Shown here in pieces: positions 15,578 through 22,663 of a DNA stretch of 22,663 bases. Source of the stretch: Bacillota bacterium (lineage in GTDB: Bacteria > Bacillota > Clostridia > Acetivibrionales > DTU013); contig JAEXNT010000083.1 in assembly GCA_023439545.1 (NCBI GenBank), forward strand, positions 1 to 22,663, written 5' to 3'. The position numbers and the translations under genes were made by a program. The notes under the pieces were generated by a model. That model searched no databases. It saw only the letters and a program-made list of their open reading frames with translations, and was not told where the DNA came from. Numbering within the stretch: the stretch's first letter is position 1; each line of letters opens with the position of its first letter.

Positions 15578-16429
15578 ATGATCCATGTTGAGAAACTTTG
15601 TTTCTCGTATTCAAAAAAAAACAGCTTTATAAACGATATGGATTTTAACGTTGGAGAGGGCGAAATATTCGGGTTTCTGGGGCCGTCGGGCGCGGGCAAG
15701 AGCACGGTCCAGAAGATACTGACCGGTATTTTGAAGGGCTACGGAGGCAGTGTCAAAGTCCTGGGTTCCGAGGTGAAAAGCAGCAGGCGTGACTTTTATC
15801 AGCAGATCGGCGTCGATTTCGAATTCCCAAACCTGTATGGCAAATTTACAGCGCTCGAGAACCTCAATTTCTTCAGATCGCTATACGACCGTAAAGGGTA
15901 TGATCCAATGGAGCTGTTCGAAAGGGTAGGACTTAAGAACGACGCCTTTAAAAGAGTATCCGAGTTCTCAAAGGGAATGAAGATGCGGCTCAGTTTTATC
16001 AGGGCGATCCAGCACAAACCGGTGCTCATTTTCCTGGATGAACCCACATCGGGGCTCGATCCTGCCAATGCCAGGACGATAAAGGATATGATCCTCGAAC
16101 AGAAACATGAGGGCAGAAGTATACTATTGACCACCCACAACATGCACGATGCCGAAGAGCTTTGCGACAGGGTCGCATTCATAGTTGACGGAAGCATAAA
16201 AGTTATTGATACCCCCGACAACCTGCGTCTTCGAAAAGGAGGCAACGCAGTCACGTACACATTCAACGGGAGCGACGGCCGCCATACGGACAAAGCGCCG
16301 CTGGACGGACTGCACGAGAACCGTGAATTTATGGTCAGGCTTGCCAACCGGCAGGTCATCTCCATTCACTCGGAAGAACAGACTCTTGAGGACATATTTA
16401 TAGAAGTGACGGGACGGTGTCTGGCATGA
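15578..16429 (+). CDS. ABC transporter ATP-binding protein, drug-efflux type
   Basis: The 283 residues from ATG 15578 (TGGAGGAATTC upstream) carry Walker A GPSGAGKST (35-43), signature FSKGMKMRL (130-138), Walker B VLIFLDEP (149-156) and the switch His in TTHNMHDAEELC (185-196). The Q-loop region reads GVDFEFPNLYGKFTALENL, with no Gln at the usual place, a variant seen in ABC-2 exporters. An in-frame extension upstream to 15518 overlaps the TetR gene and lacks a ribosome-binding site. Its stop overlaps the first permease start (ATGA). The set of ATPase plus two permeases resembles, from memory, operons annotated as fluoroquinolone exporters (Rv2688c-Rv2686c type); substrate here is unproven. 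Confidence 0.9.
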   Translation: MIHVEKLCFSYSKKNSFINDMDFNVGEGEIFGFLGPSGAGKSTVQKILTGILKGYGGSVKVLGSEVKSSRRDFYQQIGVDFEFPNLYGKFTALENLNFFRSLYDRKGYDPMELFERVGLKNDAFKRVSEFSKGMKMRLSFIRAIQHKPVLIFLDEPTSGLDPANARTIKDMILEQKHEGRSILLTTHNMHDAEELCDRVAFIVDGSIKVIDTPDNLRLRKGGNAVTYTFNGSDGRHTDKAPLDGLHENREFMVRLANRQVISIHSEEQTLEDIFIEVTGRCLA

Positions 16430-17142
16430 GAATCCTCAATACTACGCTGCATGATATGAGATTCCAATTGAAATACGGCTTTTATTTTATCTATGCGGTG
16501 ATGATACTTTTCTATATCCTTATGGTCGGCATCTTTCCCGCAGCATGGAGAAGCATGGCAACCGTGATCGTACTATTCATTGATCCTGCAGCTTTGGGCT
16601 TCTTCTTTATCGGTGGCCTGCTGCTGCTCGAAAAAGGCGAAAGGGTGCTGGATGCCTTGTTCGTTTCCCCGCTTCGGGTCTGGGAATACATTCTGGCGAA
16701 AGCATTGTCGCTGGGCTTTATTTCGGTGCTGGTCGGAGTAGTCATAGCGGCGGTGGGACTTGGTGCAAAAGCAAACATCCCGGTCCTCGTACTGTCTCTC
16801 CTGACCGGATCGGTGCTGTACACCTTTGTCGGGCTGGCAGCCGGCGTAAGGGCCAAAACAATAAACCAGTTCATGATCATAACGGTTCCGGCCGAAATAA
16901 TCCTGGGTCTGCCCCCCTTCCTGCTGCTGTTCGGGATAAAATCGGTACTACTCGAGATAATGCCGGGTTCACTTGTTTTCAGGCTGCTTCAGTGGAGCGT
17001 GGCAGAGTATACCGGAGCCGGCCCGCTTGTGATGCTCGGCGGTGTGGTGCTCTGGACGGTTCCGGCGCTCTTTCTGGCCGTAAACCGAATGAAATGGTTT
17101 TTATCGAGAATAGGAGGCGAAGCATATGAAACAGGCCGCTAA
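16426..17142 (+). CDS. ABC-2 permease subunit 1
   Basis: The 238-residue membrane protein starts at ATG 16426, overlapping the ATPase stop by ATGA, which implies translational coupling; the in-frame GTG at 16417 is less likely. About six membrane segments can be seen, including GFYFIYAVMILFYILMVGIF, VIVLFIDPAALGFFFIGGLL, ISVLVGVVIAAVGLG, LVLSLLTGSVLYTFVGLAAG, FMIITVPAEIILGLPPFLLL and LVMLGGVVLWTVPALFLAV. It overlaps the next permease gene by 17 bp. It presumably forms a heterodimeric channel with that protein. Confidence 0.85.
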   Translation: MRILNTTLHDMRFQLKYGFYFIYAVMILFYILMVGIFPAAWRSMATVIVLFIDPAALGFFFIGGLLLLEKGERVLDALFVSPLRVWEYILAKALSLGFISVLVGVVIAAVGLGAKANIPVLVLSLLTGSVLYTFVGLAAGVRAKTINQFMIITVPAEIILGLPPFLLLFGIKSVLLEIMPGSLVFRLLQWSVAEYTGAGPLVMLGGVVLWTVPALFLAVNRMKWFLSRIGGEAYETGR

Positions 17143-17854
17143 ACTGTTAAAGGGAAGTGCGCTTCAGATATATCGCGACCAGATGCTGCTCCTGCTTTGT
17201 GTTGCCCCTTTTCTTGCCGGTATTGGCATTAAGCTGGCTGTCCCGCTGATAGATACGCTCCTTGTCAAATACCTGAATTTCAGCATCGAGCCGTATTTTC
17301 TGATGGCGGATGCATTGACATTGACGCTGGGCCCGGCCATGACCGGAATGATGGTCGGACTGCTTATGCTTGATGAGCGCGATGACGGTATATGTATCTA
17401 CCTTTCGGTAACTCCTGTAGGTGGAAAAGCCTATTTTGCCTCCAGGCTGGTACTTCCCTTCGCATACTCCCTGGCGACCTCTATGGCGATCGCTTCTTTC
17501 TGCATGCTGGGCGGTCTGCCTTACGGATGGCTGCCTGCGCCTGCGGTATTGTCTTCCTTCAGCGGAATACTGATGGCAATGATGCTCGTTTCGATAGCCT
17601 CCAACAAGGTCGAAGGGCTCGCCGTATCCAAGCTGCTCGGTATTATACTCTTTGGCATACCTCTGGCGTGGTTTGCAAATTCATATCTGAGAGTCATAGG
17701 CTGCCTTCTGCCGACATATTGGGTTATGGACATCCTGATAAAGGCTGGCGGCGGCCAGACAGTCAAATACTTTCTGGACTTCATACTGGGTATGGCCTGT
17801 ACTTCGGTCTGGTTCATTATCCTCTACAGGATATTCGTAAAAAAGCTTAAATGA
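17126..17854 (+). CDS. ABC-2 permease subunit 2
   Basis: The 242-residue membrane protein starts at ATG 17126 with AGGAGGCG upstream, inside the end of permease 1. It has about six membrane segments, including LLLLCVAPFLAGIGIKLAV, YFLMADALTLTLGPAMTGMM, LVLPFAYSLATSMAIASFCM, FSGILMAMMLVSIASN, KLLGIILFGIPLAWFA and LDFILGMACTSVWFIILYRI. The short loop LDERDDGICIYLSVTPV resembles the cytoplasmic loop of ABC-2 drug exporters and matches a similar block in permease 1 (LEKGERVLDALFVSPL). The two permeases therefore probably arose by duplication. No convincing terminator is seen directly after it. Confidence 0.85.
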   Translation: MKQAAKLLKGSALQIYRDQMLLLLCVAPFLAGIGIKLAVPLIDTLLVKYLNFSIEPYFLMADALTLTLGPAMTGMMVGLLMLDERDDGICIYLSVTPVGGKAYFASRLVLPFAYSLATSMAIASFCMLGGLPYGWLPAPAVLSSFSGILMAMMLVSIASNKVEGLAVSKLLGIILFGIPLAWFANSYLRVIGCLLPTYWVMDILIKAGGGQTVKYFLDFILGMACTSVWFIILYRIFVKKLK

Positions 17855-17864
17855 GTGATCCGGT

Positions 17865-18107
17865 TCAAATGATTGGATCCGATAAAGCAAAAAGGGGGAT
17901 GAAAAGGCACGGCTTAATAGAGGCTTGTAATCGCGCAACCCGATTGACGCGCTGGCAGTATTCATCTATGAGCGTTATATCGTAATATCGCTCGTCAACG
18001 AATGCCGCGAGATATGTAATTGTTATCTGTGAGAAATCGTTGAATTGCAACCGCCAAAAACGGTTGATTTCCGGATTCTTTGGCTGAATCATAAGAAGCT
18101 TAATCAT
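17865..18107 (-). pseudogene. N-terminal fragment of a B12-binding radical SAM protein
   Basis: The 80-codon frame starts at ATG 18107 behind GAGGTG. Its first 54 or so residues (KLLMIQPKNPEINRFWRLQF, then FSQITITYLAAFVDE and YDITLIDEYCQ) match the start of cobalamin-binding radical SAM proteins, which normally continue for several hundred residues to a CxxxCxxC cluster. Here the match ends at IDEYCQ and a 25-residue unrelated tail runs to a stop just after the convergent ABC operon. The rest of the cobalamin domain and the whole radical SAM domain are missing. I infer a deletion or rearrangement whose junction lies near 17940, close to the end of the efflux operon. Confidence 0.7.
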
Positions 18108-18139
18108 CGCAGCAGCACCTCAAAACCACTTTATTTGCC

Positions 18140-18487
18140 TCAATGTAACAGAAAGCTGTTCACCATTCCGACAACCAGTAAACCGATTATGAACAGTGCA
18201 CAGGCGGCACAAATAAAGCCCGGAAAAAAGATGAAAATGAAATTTCGTATTTTGTGAGAACAGTTTTTGATTGCATTGAATTTATAAACCGCCATACAAG
18301 CTAAAAGCATTGGGATTGTCCCAAAGGCGAGCCACATAAACGCTTGCTCTCTCCAAGTGAACGGGAGCATCGTGTCAGAGTTTATCATTTGGTTTGAACC
18401 GAGAAGCGCAACACAGCCAAGGCTGATAGCGATTGCTACACCTATGCCGTAAATAGTATTACTGATAATTCTTAGGGGTTTATTCAT
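18140..18487 (-). CDS. Small integral membrane protein of unknown function
   Basis: The 115-residue protein begins at ATG 18487 behind a strong GAGGAGGAG ribosome-binding site. Three membrane segments are visible: residues about 8-30 (IISNTIYGIGVAIAISLGCV), 49-68 (AFMWLAFGTIPMLLACMAVY) and 83-110 (FIFIFFPGFICAACALFIIG). The loop after the second segment carries Lys, Asn and Cys. I do not recognise the family. It lies between the truncated radical SAM gene and a lipoprotein gene, all on the minus strand, 28 bp from the latter. Confidence 0.65.
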   Translation of the reverse strand: MNKPLRIISNTIYGIGVAIAISLGCVALLGSNQMINSDTMLPFTWREQAFMWLAFGTIPMLLACMAVYKFNAIKNCSHKIRNFIFIFFPGFICAACALFIIGLLVVGMVNSFLLH

Positions 18488-18515
18488 CGCTCCTCCTCAT
18501 TGGCACCAGAATAGA

Positions 18516-19532
18516 TTAAACGCTCAATTCAGCAATCGCCTTTTCTCTGAATTTTGCCACTTCATCAGTCAGCTTGTATTTATTCTTCTCTAGCAGCACG
18601 GCATAATCTTTTAAAGCCTTTTCCAGCCGGGTATCGCCGCCGTTCTCTGCCGCTTCCTTCAGGCTTTCCCTCAGATCCGGGGACATCACGCCGGTTTTTT
18701 GATCGAAACCAGGCGTATTGGGCAATCCGTTAAATATAAAGCTGACGTATTTCGAATATAAAGGCTTTATATCCTCCGCCTTCTGTGCCTGTCCATATGA
18801 CGACAGGAACTTCTGCTGTTCAAGCGCCCTTGCTATTACCTCATCCCAACCGATAACAAGCTCCGCGTCTTTTGCCGGAGCTTTGCCGGATTCAACAGCC
18901 ATAATGGTGAAATATGCCTTCAGATCCTCAGGTAAATTCTTTGTAAATTCCAGATAGACGCTGTAGTCGATCACAGGGAAGAAGCTGCCCTCGGCCGTTT
19001 CCGTCCTATAGCCGTTATCACGGGCTTCAGCGAGTAAATCAATCAGCTTCGTATCTTTAATTTCATCCTCTTCTAATACTCCTGTTTTTAAGTCCAATAA
19101 TGACAGGAGCTCGTTCTGGAAAGATTCGGCATCGTATCTGTCAGTCATGGCAGAAATACCGCTATTCTGAAGCTTTTCAAGGTGCAAAAGCAATCTGCCC
19201 GCGTCTTCTTTCGAAAGGGCGTTTATATTTTCCCTGACAAATTTGAGCAATTCGGCAGGCTTCAACGCAGAATCGGAAAGGAGCGCATCCACTTCTTCCT
19301 TTATATCCTTACTGCTCGAATCATTTACAGTTGTAGAGCCGGATTCGTTATTGCCATCTTTTGCAATACCGGTTCCTCCGTCCGGCATAGCTTCGTATGT
19401 AACGTTGATAATATTACTGCCGTTCTGTTCTGATACATTAAGTTCGCTGCCGTTCCGCCCGCTGCATGCTGACAGCGTCGCAGCCGACAGCAAAAGAGCG
19501 GTAGTCAAAATTATACTGGTTGTTTTCTTCAT
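18516..19532 (-). CDS. Predicted lipoprotein of unknown function
   Basis: This 338-residue protein has a lipoprotein signal peptide with lipobox LSAC and C23 as the lipidated residue. A Ser/Asn/Gly-rich linker (residues about 24-65) follows, then an almost wholly helical, acidic domain to the end. ATG 19532 is preferred because the signal peptide starts there and a G-rich ribosome-binding site (GGGGGT) precedes it; an open frame back to 19733 overlaps the GNAT gene. The protein would sit on the outer face of the membrane. No enzymatic motif is visible. Family not recognised. Confidence 0.72.
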   Translation of the reverse strand: MKKTTSIILTTALLLSAATLSACSGRNGSELNVSEQNGSNIINVTYEAMPDGGTGIAKDGNNESGSTTVNDSSSKDIKEEVDALLSDSALKPAELLKFVRENINALSKEDAGRLLLHLEKLQNSGISAMTDRYDAESFQNELLSLLDLKTGVLEEDEIKDTKLIDLLAEARDNGYRTETAEGSFFPVIDYSVYLEFTKNLPEDLKAYFTIMAVESGKAPAKDAELVIGWDEVIARALEQQKFLSSYGQAQKAEDIKPLYSKYVSFIFNGLPNTPGFDQKTGVMSPDLRESLKEAAENGGDTRLEKALKDYAVLLEKNKYKLTDEVAKFREKAIAELSV

Positions 19533-19627
19533 GAGGGACCCCCGTTTGGTTTTTTGAATACGCATATAAGACGTAATAAAAGCGTATCCAGTTCCCAAAG
19601 GCGCCTCGATCATGCTATCCTGCCAAT

Positions 19628-20560
19628 CTATACATCTATGGTGTATGTTGTGAGATCCTCGCGTGTTACCCAGCCTGAACTCTTCCAGAAAGCGTTTCCA
19701 GGTTGATTGCTGTTGAATACGAATATACGGCACTTACCTATGCCCTCCGCCCTCAATTTTTCAAGGTTCCGTTCCACGAGCGTCCTGCCTATGCCTTTTC
19801 CCCTGTACTCCGGCGATACGGCCGTATGATAGATATACCCCCTTCTGCCGTCATGCCCGCAAAGCGAGGTTCCGATTATCCTGTTGTCCGCCTTACAGAC
19901 GAAGCTCATTCCCTTGTTGCGCAAGAAGAATTTGATTATGTTCTCCTCGGAATCCTCCATAGTAATGCCTACGCCGGACGTCCTTTTCCACAGCTCGAGC
20001 ATCTCCGGAAAATCGTCGGGATGAGCCTGCCTTACGCCCTCTGTAATGTCCAGGTCAATCCAGTAATGACATTCTCCGTCCGTTATATCCGCAAGCCTTC
20101 CACCGTTGCCTTCGACAACGCCCCGGGAACCCTGGTTCACTTCGAAACAGGTTACAAGAGCTTTGGGGATATTCAGCTTCTTCGCCTCTTTGATCACTTC
20201 TCCGAGTATGATCTTTCCATAACCCTTCCGCCTTTCCGTCGGACGGATACAATAGCCGATATGCCCGCCTATCGAACGCAGCTTTTCATTCAGGTACTCC
20301 CGGAGCTTCGCATACCCCACCGGTCTCCCGTCGACATACAGCCAGTACAGCGTCTGCGGCACAAAACCCGACGGAAGATCTATACCCCTCGACATATCGA
20401 CGCATTGCATCATGTATTCCCTGAATTCCTGTTCATTCATACCATAACCGTCATTGTGAAAACCATTTTCTCCGGGACCTATTTCACGGATCATTTCCTG
20501 AATCTCAGGCCCGTATCTCATATTGCACTTTATCAATTCCAACTGCAAAAATGTCACCAT
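19628..20560 (-). CDS. Tandem-domain GNAT acetyltransferase
   Basis: This 310-residue protein holds two GNAT domains. The first (about residues 1-172) has the acetyl-CoA loop IGYCIRPTERRKGYGKIILG (101-120). The second (about 174-310) has HTAVSPEYRGKGIGRTLVER (245-264), preceded by FVCKADNRIIGTSLCGHDGRRGYIY, and resembles YpeA-type acetyltransferases. The acetyl-CoA loops look intact in both halves. GNAT proteins move acetyl groups from acetyl-CoA to amines; the acceptor is unknown. ATG 20560 has only a weak AGG upstream, so the start is uncertain. A later in-frame ATG at 20521 lies after the first 13 residues. Confidence 0.85.
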   Translation of the reverse strand: MVTFLQLELIKCNMRYGPEIQEMIREIGPGENGFHNDGYGMNEQEFREYMMQCVDMSRGIDLPSGFVPQTLYWLYVDGRPVGYAKLREYLNEKLRSIGGHIGYCIRPTERRKGYGKIILGEVIKEAKKLNIPKALVTCFEVNQGSRGVVEGNGGRLADITDGECHYWIDLDITEGVRQAHPDDFPEMLELWKRTSGVGITMEDSEENIIKFFLRNKGMSFVCKADNRIIGTSLCGHDGRRGYIYHTAVSPEYRGKGIGRTLVERNLEKLRAEGIGKCRIFVFNSNQPGNAFWKSSGWVTREDLTTYTIDV

Positions 20561-20615
20561 CCTATTCTTATTCCAGTCACATTTATTATACTGCTCCGGA
20601 CCTTTTCCATACGGC

Positions 20616-21404
20616 TCAGCAATTAACCTCTATGCTGAACACGGTAACCGCCTGTCCTGCCAGCAGCACCCTGTCACCGTTTACCGTCACCCTCATGGCC
20701 CCTCCCCTTTTTGACGCCTGGTAAGCATTCATTGACAGCTTACCCAGCTTTTTACCCCAATAGGGCGCCAGGCAGCAATGTGTGGAGCCGGTCACAGGAT
20801 CCTCATTTATACCGGCCACGGGAGCAAAAAACCGCGATACGAAATCATACTCCGGGCTGCCGGACCGGCTCGTTACGACGACTCCGCGCGCATCCAGCTT
20901 TTTCAGAAGATTGTATTCCGGTTCGAGCCTCCTTACAGTTTCTTCATTTTCAACCTCCACTATATAGTCGAGGCGATTGCGTCCGACATAAAGGAAGGGT
21001 ACGCTCAACGCCCGGTCCAGGATCTCGGGTGCAGTCGTATCGGTCGGCGCTTCCGATGGAAAATCCATCTCTATCGCCCCGTCTTTTTTTACGGCCGAGA
21101 GGATACCGCTCCTTGTTTTGAAAACCGCCTTGCGATCCGGCTCAAGTACGCCTTTCTCCCAGAGTATGTGCGCGCTTGCCAGCGTCGCGTGTCCGCAAAG
21201 GTCCTCCTCTTCTTCGGGGGTGAACCACCTGAGGTCGTAAATGTCGTCGTCCTTTTTATACAGGAACGCCGTCTCGGCCAGATTCATCTCCATTGCGATA
21301 TCCTGCATCCATTTTTCGTCAGCCGGGCCCTGGAGTATGCAGACTCCGGCGGGATTACCCCCGAATGCCCTGTCTGTGAATGAGTCTACCTGATAGATCT
21401 TCAT
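20616..21404 (-). CDS. PhzF-family protein (isomerase/epimerase-like)
   Basis: The 262 residues show the PhzF fold signature: YQVDSFTDRAFGGNPAGVC at the start, NLAETAF with the catalytic-type Glu (E44), DLCGHATLASAHIL (68-81), and GINEDPVTGSTHCCLAPYW near the C-terminus. The family is a two-lobed cofactor-independent relative of diaminopimelate epimerase. Length is normal (about 260-300). A strong ribosome-binding site (GGAGGTG) precedes ATG 21404. The substrate is not predictable and no phenazine genes are nearby. It lies 48 bp downstream of the methyltransferase gene and 55 bp upstream of the acetyltransferase, so the three are probably co-transcribed. Confidence 0.92.
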   Translation of the reverse strand: MKIYQVDSFTDRAFGGNPAGVCILQGPADEKWMQDIAMEMNLAETAFLYKKDDDIYDLRWFTPEEEEDLCGHATLASAHILWEKGVLEPDRKAVFKTRSGILSAVKKDGAIEMDFPSEAPTDTTAPEILDRALSVPFLYVGRNRLDYIVEVENEETVRRLEPEYNLLKKLDARGVVVTSRSGSPEYDFVSRFFAPVAGINEDPVTGSTHCCLAPYWGKKLGKLSMNAYQASKRGGAMRVTVNGDRVLLAGQAVTVFSIEVNC

Positions 21405-21452
21405 ACGTTACACCTCCACAAAATACTTAAATATCCATATCATTTCAACTCT

Positions 21453-22247
21453 TTATGCCGTTTTGCGCCCAATGTAAAGAAGATGCATACTCGAGCCTAA
21501 AACCGCTTCGTGATCCGCTATTTTATAAAAGAGGTCGATCCATTCCATAAAATCCTCCTCGGGCAGACTCTGCAATGAAGATTCGCATAATACGCCGACG
21601 CCTTCAGCAGCCATCAACCTGATAGTCTTGATATCGAACCCCTCAAAAAAGGTTTTGACCATTGACGGATAGATAAAATAGGCGTCTGTAAATCCCCTGT
21701 TTTCGTAAGCCCGCCCGTCCTTCAGCAAACCCAGTAAAGATTCCTTTACAATCCTTATTTCATGAGGCCATTTATTCATCCAATCCAACATTGGCGCATA
21801 GGCTGAGATAAAGGATACTATAAGTGTTCCTCCCGGTTTCAGCCGGTCCAGGCATTGACGCATGGCTTCAGCGCGTTCATTCTCCTCAAGCAGGTGGTAC
21901 ATGGGTCCCATGCACAGGATCGTGTCAAATGATCTTTCCGGCAAATATCTGTCGAGCTCCAGCACGTTGCCGGCAATAAACTGCCTGAGCTTCACACCGG
22001 CGCTGCGTGCGTTTTCCTCCGCCTGTCCGACCATATTTTCCGATAGATCGAACAGTGTTACGGAATGCCCCTGTCCGGCGAGGTATATGCTGTATCTTCC
22101 CGGGCCGCCGCCGACGTCCAGCACTTCAGAATTTGGAGCTATGTATTGATCCATTGCTTTTTTGGTCATTTCAAACTCGATCCTGTGCCTTTCGAGCCTG
22201 CCCCACTCGTCATAGGCGTTATTATAAAACTCCTTTACCCTGTCCAT
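21453..22247 (-). CDS. Class I SAM-dependent methyltransferase
   Basis: The 264-residue protein has motif I VLDVGGGPGRYS (42-53), an acidic residue ending strand 2 (D67 in VTLFDLSE), SFDTILCMGPMYHLLEENER as motif II/III, and RLKPGGTLIVSF. These place it with Methyltransf_11/25-type enzymes, which use SAM on small molecules; the acceptor is unknown. ATG 22247 is chosen because AAGGAGG lies 7 nt upstream and overlaps the in-frame GTG at 22253. A terminator-like hairpin and an alternative hairpin lie about 50 bp upstream (22299-22450), so transcription attenuation is possible. Confidence 0.88.
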   Translation of the reverse strand: MDRVKEFYNNAYDEWGRLERHRIEFEMTKKAMDQYIAPNSEVLDVGGGPGRYSIYLAGQGHSVTLFDLSENMVGQAEENARSAGVKLRQFIAGNVLELDRYLPERSFDTILCMGPMYHLLEENERAEAMRQCLDRLKPGGTLIVSFISAYAPMLDWMNKWPHEIRIVKESLLGLLKDGRAYENRGFTDAYFIYPSMVKTFFEGFDIKTIRLMAAEGVGVLCESSLQSLPEEDFMEWIDLFYKIADHEAVLGSSMHLLYIGRKTA

Positions 22248-22298
22248 GTACACCCCTCCTTATACAACAAAAACCGCCTGCTTAATTGATCGTTTGTT

Positions 22299-22450
22299 AA
22301 AAAACCCCGCGAAATCACATATTCGGATCTGACAGCTAAAACTGCCTGTCTTTATCCGCCGATGTGACTCCGCGGGGTGGGTATTCACCGCGTGTAGGGC
22401 AGCGCCCCTTTGCCGCTCGGAGCGGGCGTGATGGACACCGGCCCCTAAGC
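22299..22450 (-). ncRNA. Structured RNA region ending in an intrinsic terminator (possible attenuator or small RNA)
   Basis: Read on the minus strand, a long rod is formed by four stacked stems: 22371-22377 with 22305-22311, 22362-22367 with 22315-22320, 22354-22358 with 22324-22328, and 22346-22350 with 22331-22335. They are joined by small internal loops, and T6 follows (22304-22299). The 5' arm of the rod can instead pair with CGCGG at 22388-22392, giving a competing hairpin. Further stems lie upstream: 22397-22400 with 22404-22407, 22413-22416 with 22422-22425, and GGGCGTG with CAC-cg-GCCC at 22424-22444. The region is GC-rich between AT-rich flanks and has no open frame. I do not recognise the class. 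A leader of the methyltransferase or a free-standing RNA (6S-like not excluded) are both possible. Confidence 0.5.
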
Positions 22451-22536
22451 AAACTCACAAATCAGATTAACGTAGAGTAGTGTAGTCTATTTTGAAACAT
22501 TTTTGCATACCTTTACCATTTTGTCAATAGTATTAA

Positions 22537-22663
22537 GGTTCTTTCCAGAGTTAGTTGAATAAGCGTCTGCTTTCAAGGCATAATAGTTTGTTGCGAAGTA
22601 AGTTAAAATTATTTCGTCCGTACATAATTCTCTTTATTACTTTAAGCTTATTGACGCTGCCCT
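22537..22663 (-). mobile_element. End of an ISL3-family insertion sequence (partial, runs off the window)
   Basis: The element's end reads GGTTCTTTCCAGAGTTAG on the plus strand from 22537. A GG-(T/C)-TCTT start is typical of ISL3-family terminal inverted repeats, and the transposase stop codon lies within this end, also typical. The other end is outside the window. ISL3 elements usually duplicate 8 bp of target; 22529-22536 (AGTATTAA) would be that copy. Confidence 0.65.
22551..22663 (-). CDS. ISL3-family transposase, C-terminal end (partial)
   Basis: Thirty-six codons remain in the window, reading GSVNKLKVIKRIMYGRNNF then NLLRNKLLCLESRRLFN and a TAA stop at 22553-22551. The block N-K-(I/L)-K-(V/L)-I-K-R-x-M-Y-G-R-x-x-F is the conserved C-terminal end of ISL3 (DDE) transposases, which cut and insert the element. 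The 5' part lies beyond the right edge, so integrity of the gene cannot be judged. Confidence 0.75.
   Translation of the reverse strand, partial: GSVNKLKVIKRIMYGRNNFNLLRNKLLCLESRRLFN

Noticed and set aside
17855..17900. Possible terminator after the efflux operon (GATCC...GGATC)
   Set aside because: Only a 5-bp stem and no T-tract follows.
19703..20626. 307-codon plus-strand open frame opposite the GNAT gene
   Set aside because: Long only because of codon bias of the true minus-strand gene; Pro/His/Arg-rich shadow composition and no recognisable domain.
22299..22450. Assignment of the structured RNA as SRP RNA, tmRNA, RNase P RNA or a T-box leader
   Set aside because: The hallmark sequences (GGAAGGAAGCAG, tmRNA start, GAGGAAAGTCC, TGGNACCGCG) are absent.
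1..22663. CRISPR arrays, tRNA or rRNA genes
   Set aside because: No regularly spaced repeats, tRNA-like cloverleaf or rRNA stretches were seen on either strand.

Overview
The window looks like chromosomal DNA from a Gram-positive anaerobe of the Clostridia (Bacillota). Ribosome-binding sites are strong (AGGAGG-like), TTG and GTG starts are common, consensus TTGACA/TATAAT promoters occur, and the gene families are typical of that class (DUF4367 partner of an ECF sigma factor, YtrA-type GntR, HxlR, ABC-2 exporters, an ISL3-type element). Genus cannot be told from the sequence. All calls are by eye from translated sequence and motif recognition; no database search was run.

Layout. (1) Positions 1-4284, minus strand: two small-cargo secretion genes (a predicted secreted beta-propeller-like protein and a DUF6147-like secreted protein), followed by a scarred stretch. 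This stretch holds a 27-bp direct repeat bounding an AT-rich membrane-protein gene, gene debris, and an ECF sigma/anti-sigma locus broken by two frameshifts and an apparent deletion. (2) 4470-7672, minus: a MerR regulator and a large VIT-VWA protein form a two-gene operon behind a consensus promoter with a dyad in its spacer. (3) 7932-10811, plus: a 959-residue exported cell-wall enzyme joining a GHL10/DigH-like glycosidase domain to an Amidase_3 domain. (4) 11041-13005, plus: YtrA-like GntR regulator, ABC ATPase and ABC-2 permease in an overlapping operon with its own operator and terminator. (5) 13097-14711: a YqxD/YaiI-family protein and an HxlR regulator (minus), the latter divergent from a nitroreductase (plus), with two palindromes between them. 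(6) 14959-17854, plus: TetR regulator, ABC ATPase and two permeases, resembling drug-efflux operons, preceded by a perfect long inverted-repeat operator. (7) 17865-22247, minus: a truncated B12-binding radical SAM gene, a small membrane protein, a lipoprotein, a tandem-GNAT acetyltransferase, a PhzF-family protein and a SAM methyltransferase. (8) 22299-22663: a structured RNA region ending in a terminator just upstream of the methyltransferase, then the end of an ISL3-family insertion sequence running off the window.

Functionally, the centre (11-18 kb) is a set of self-regulated small-molecule response units: three one-component regulators (GntR, HxlR, TetR), two ABC exporters and a nitroreductase, each with a visible palindromic operator candidate. 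The most notable items are the peptidoglycan glycosidase-amidase fusion, the decaying sigma/anti-sigma locus whose original reading frame can be reconstructed, and the minus-strand structured leader with mutually exclusive terminator and alternative hairpins.
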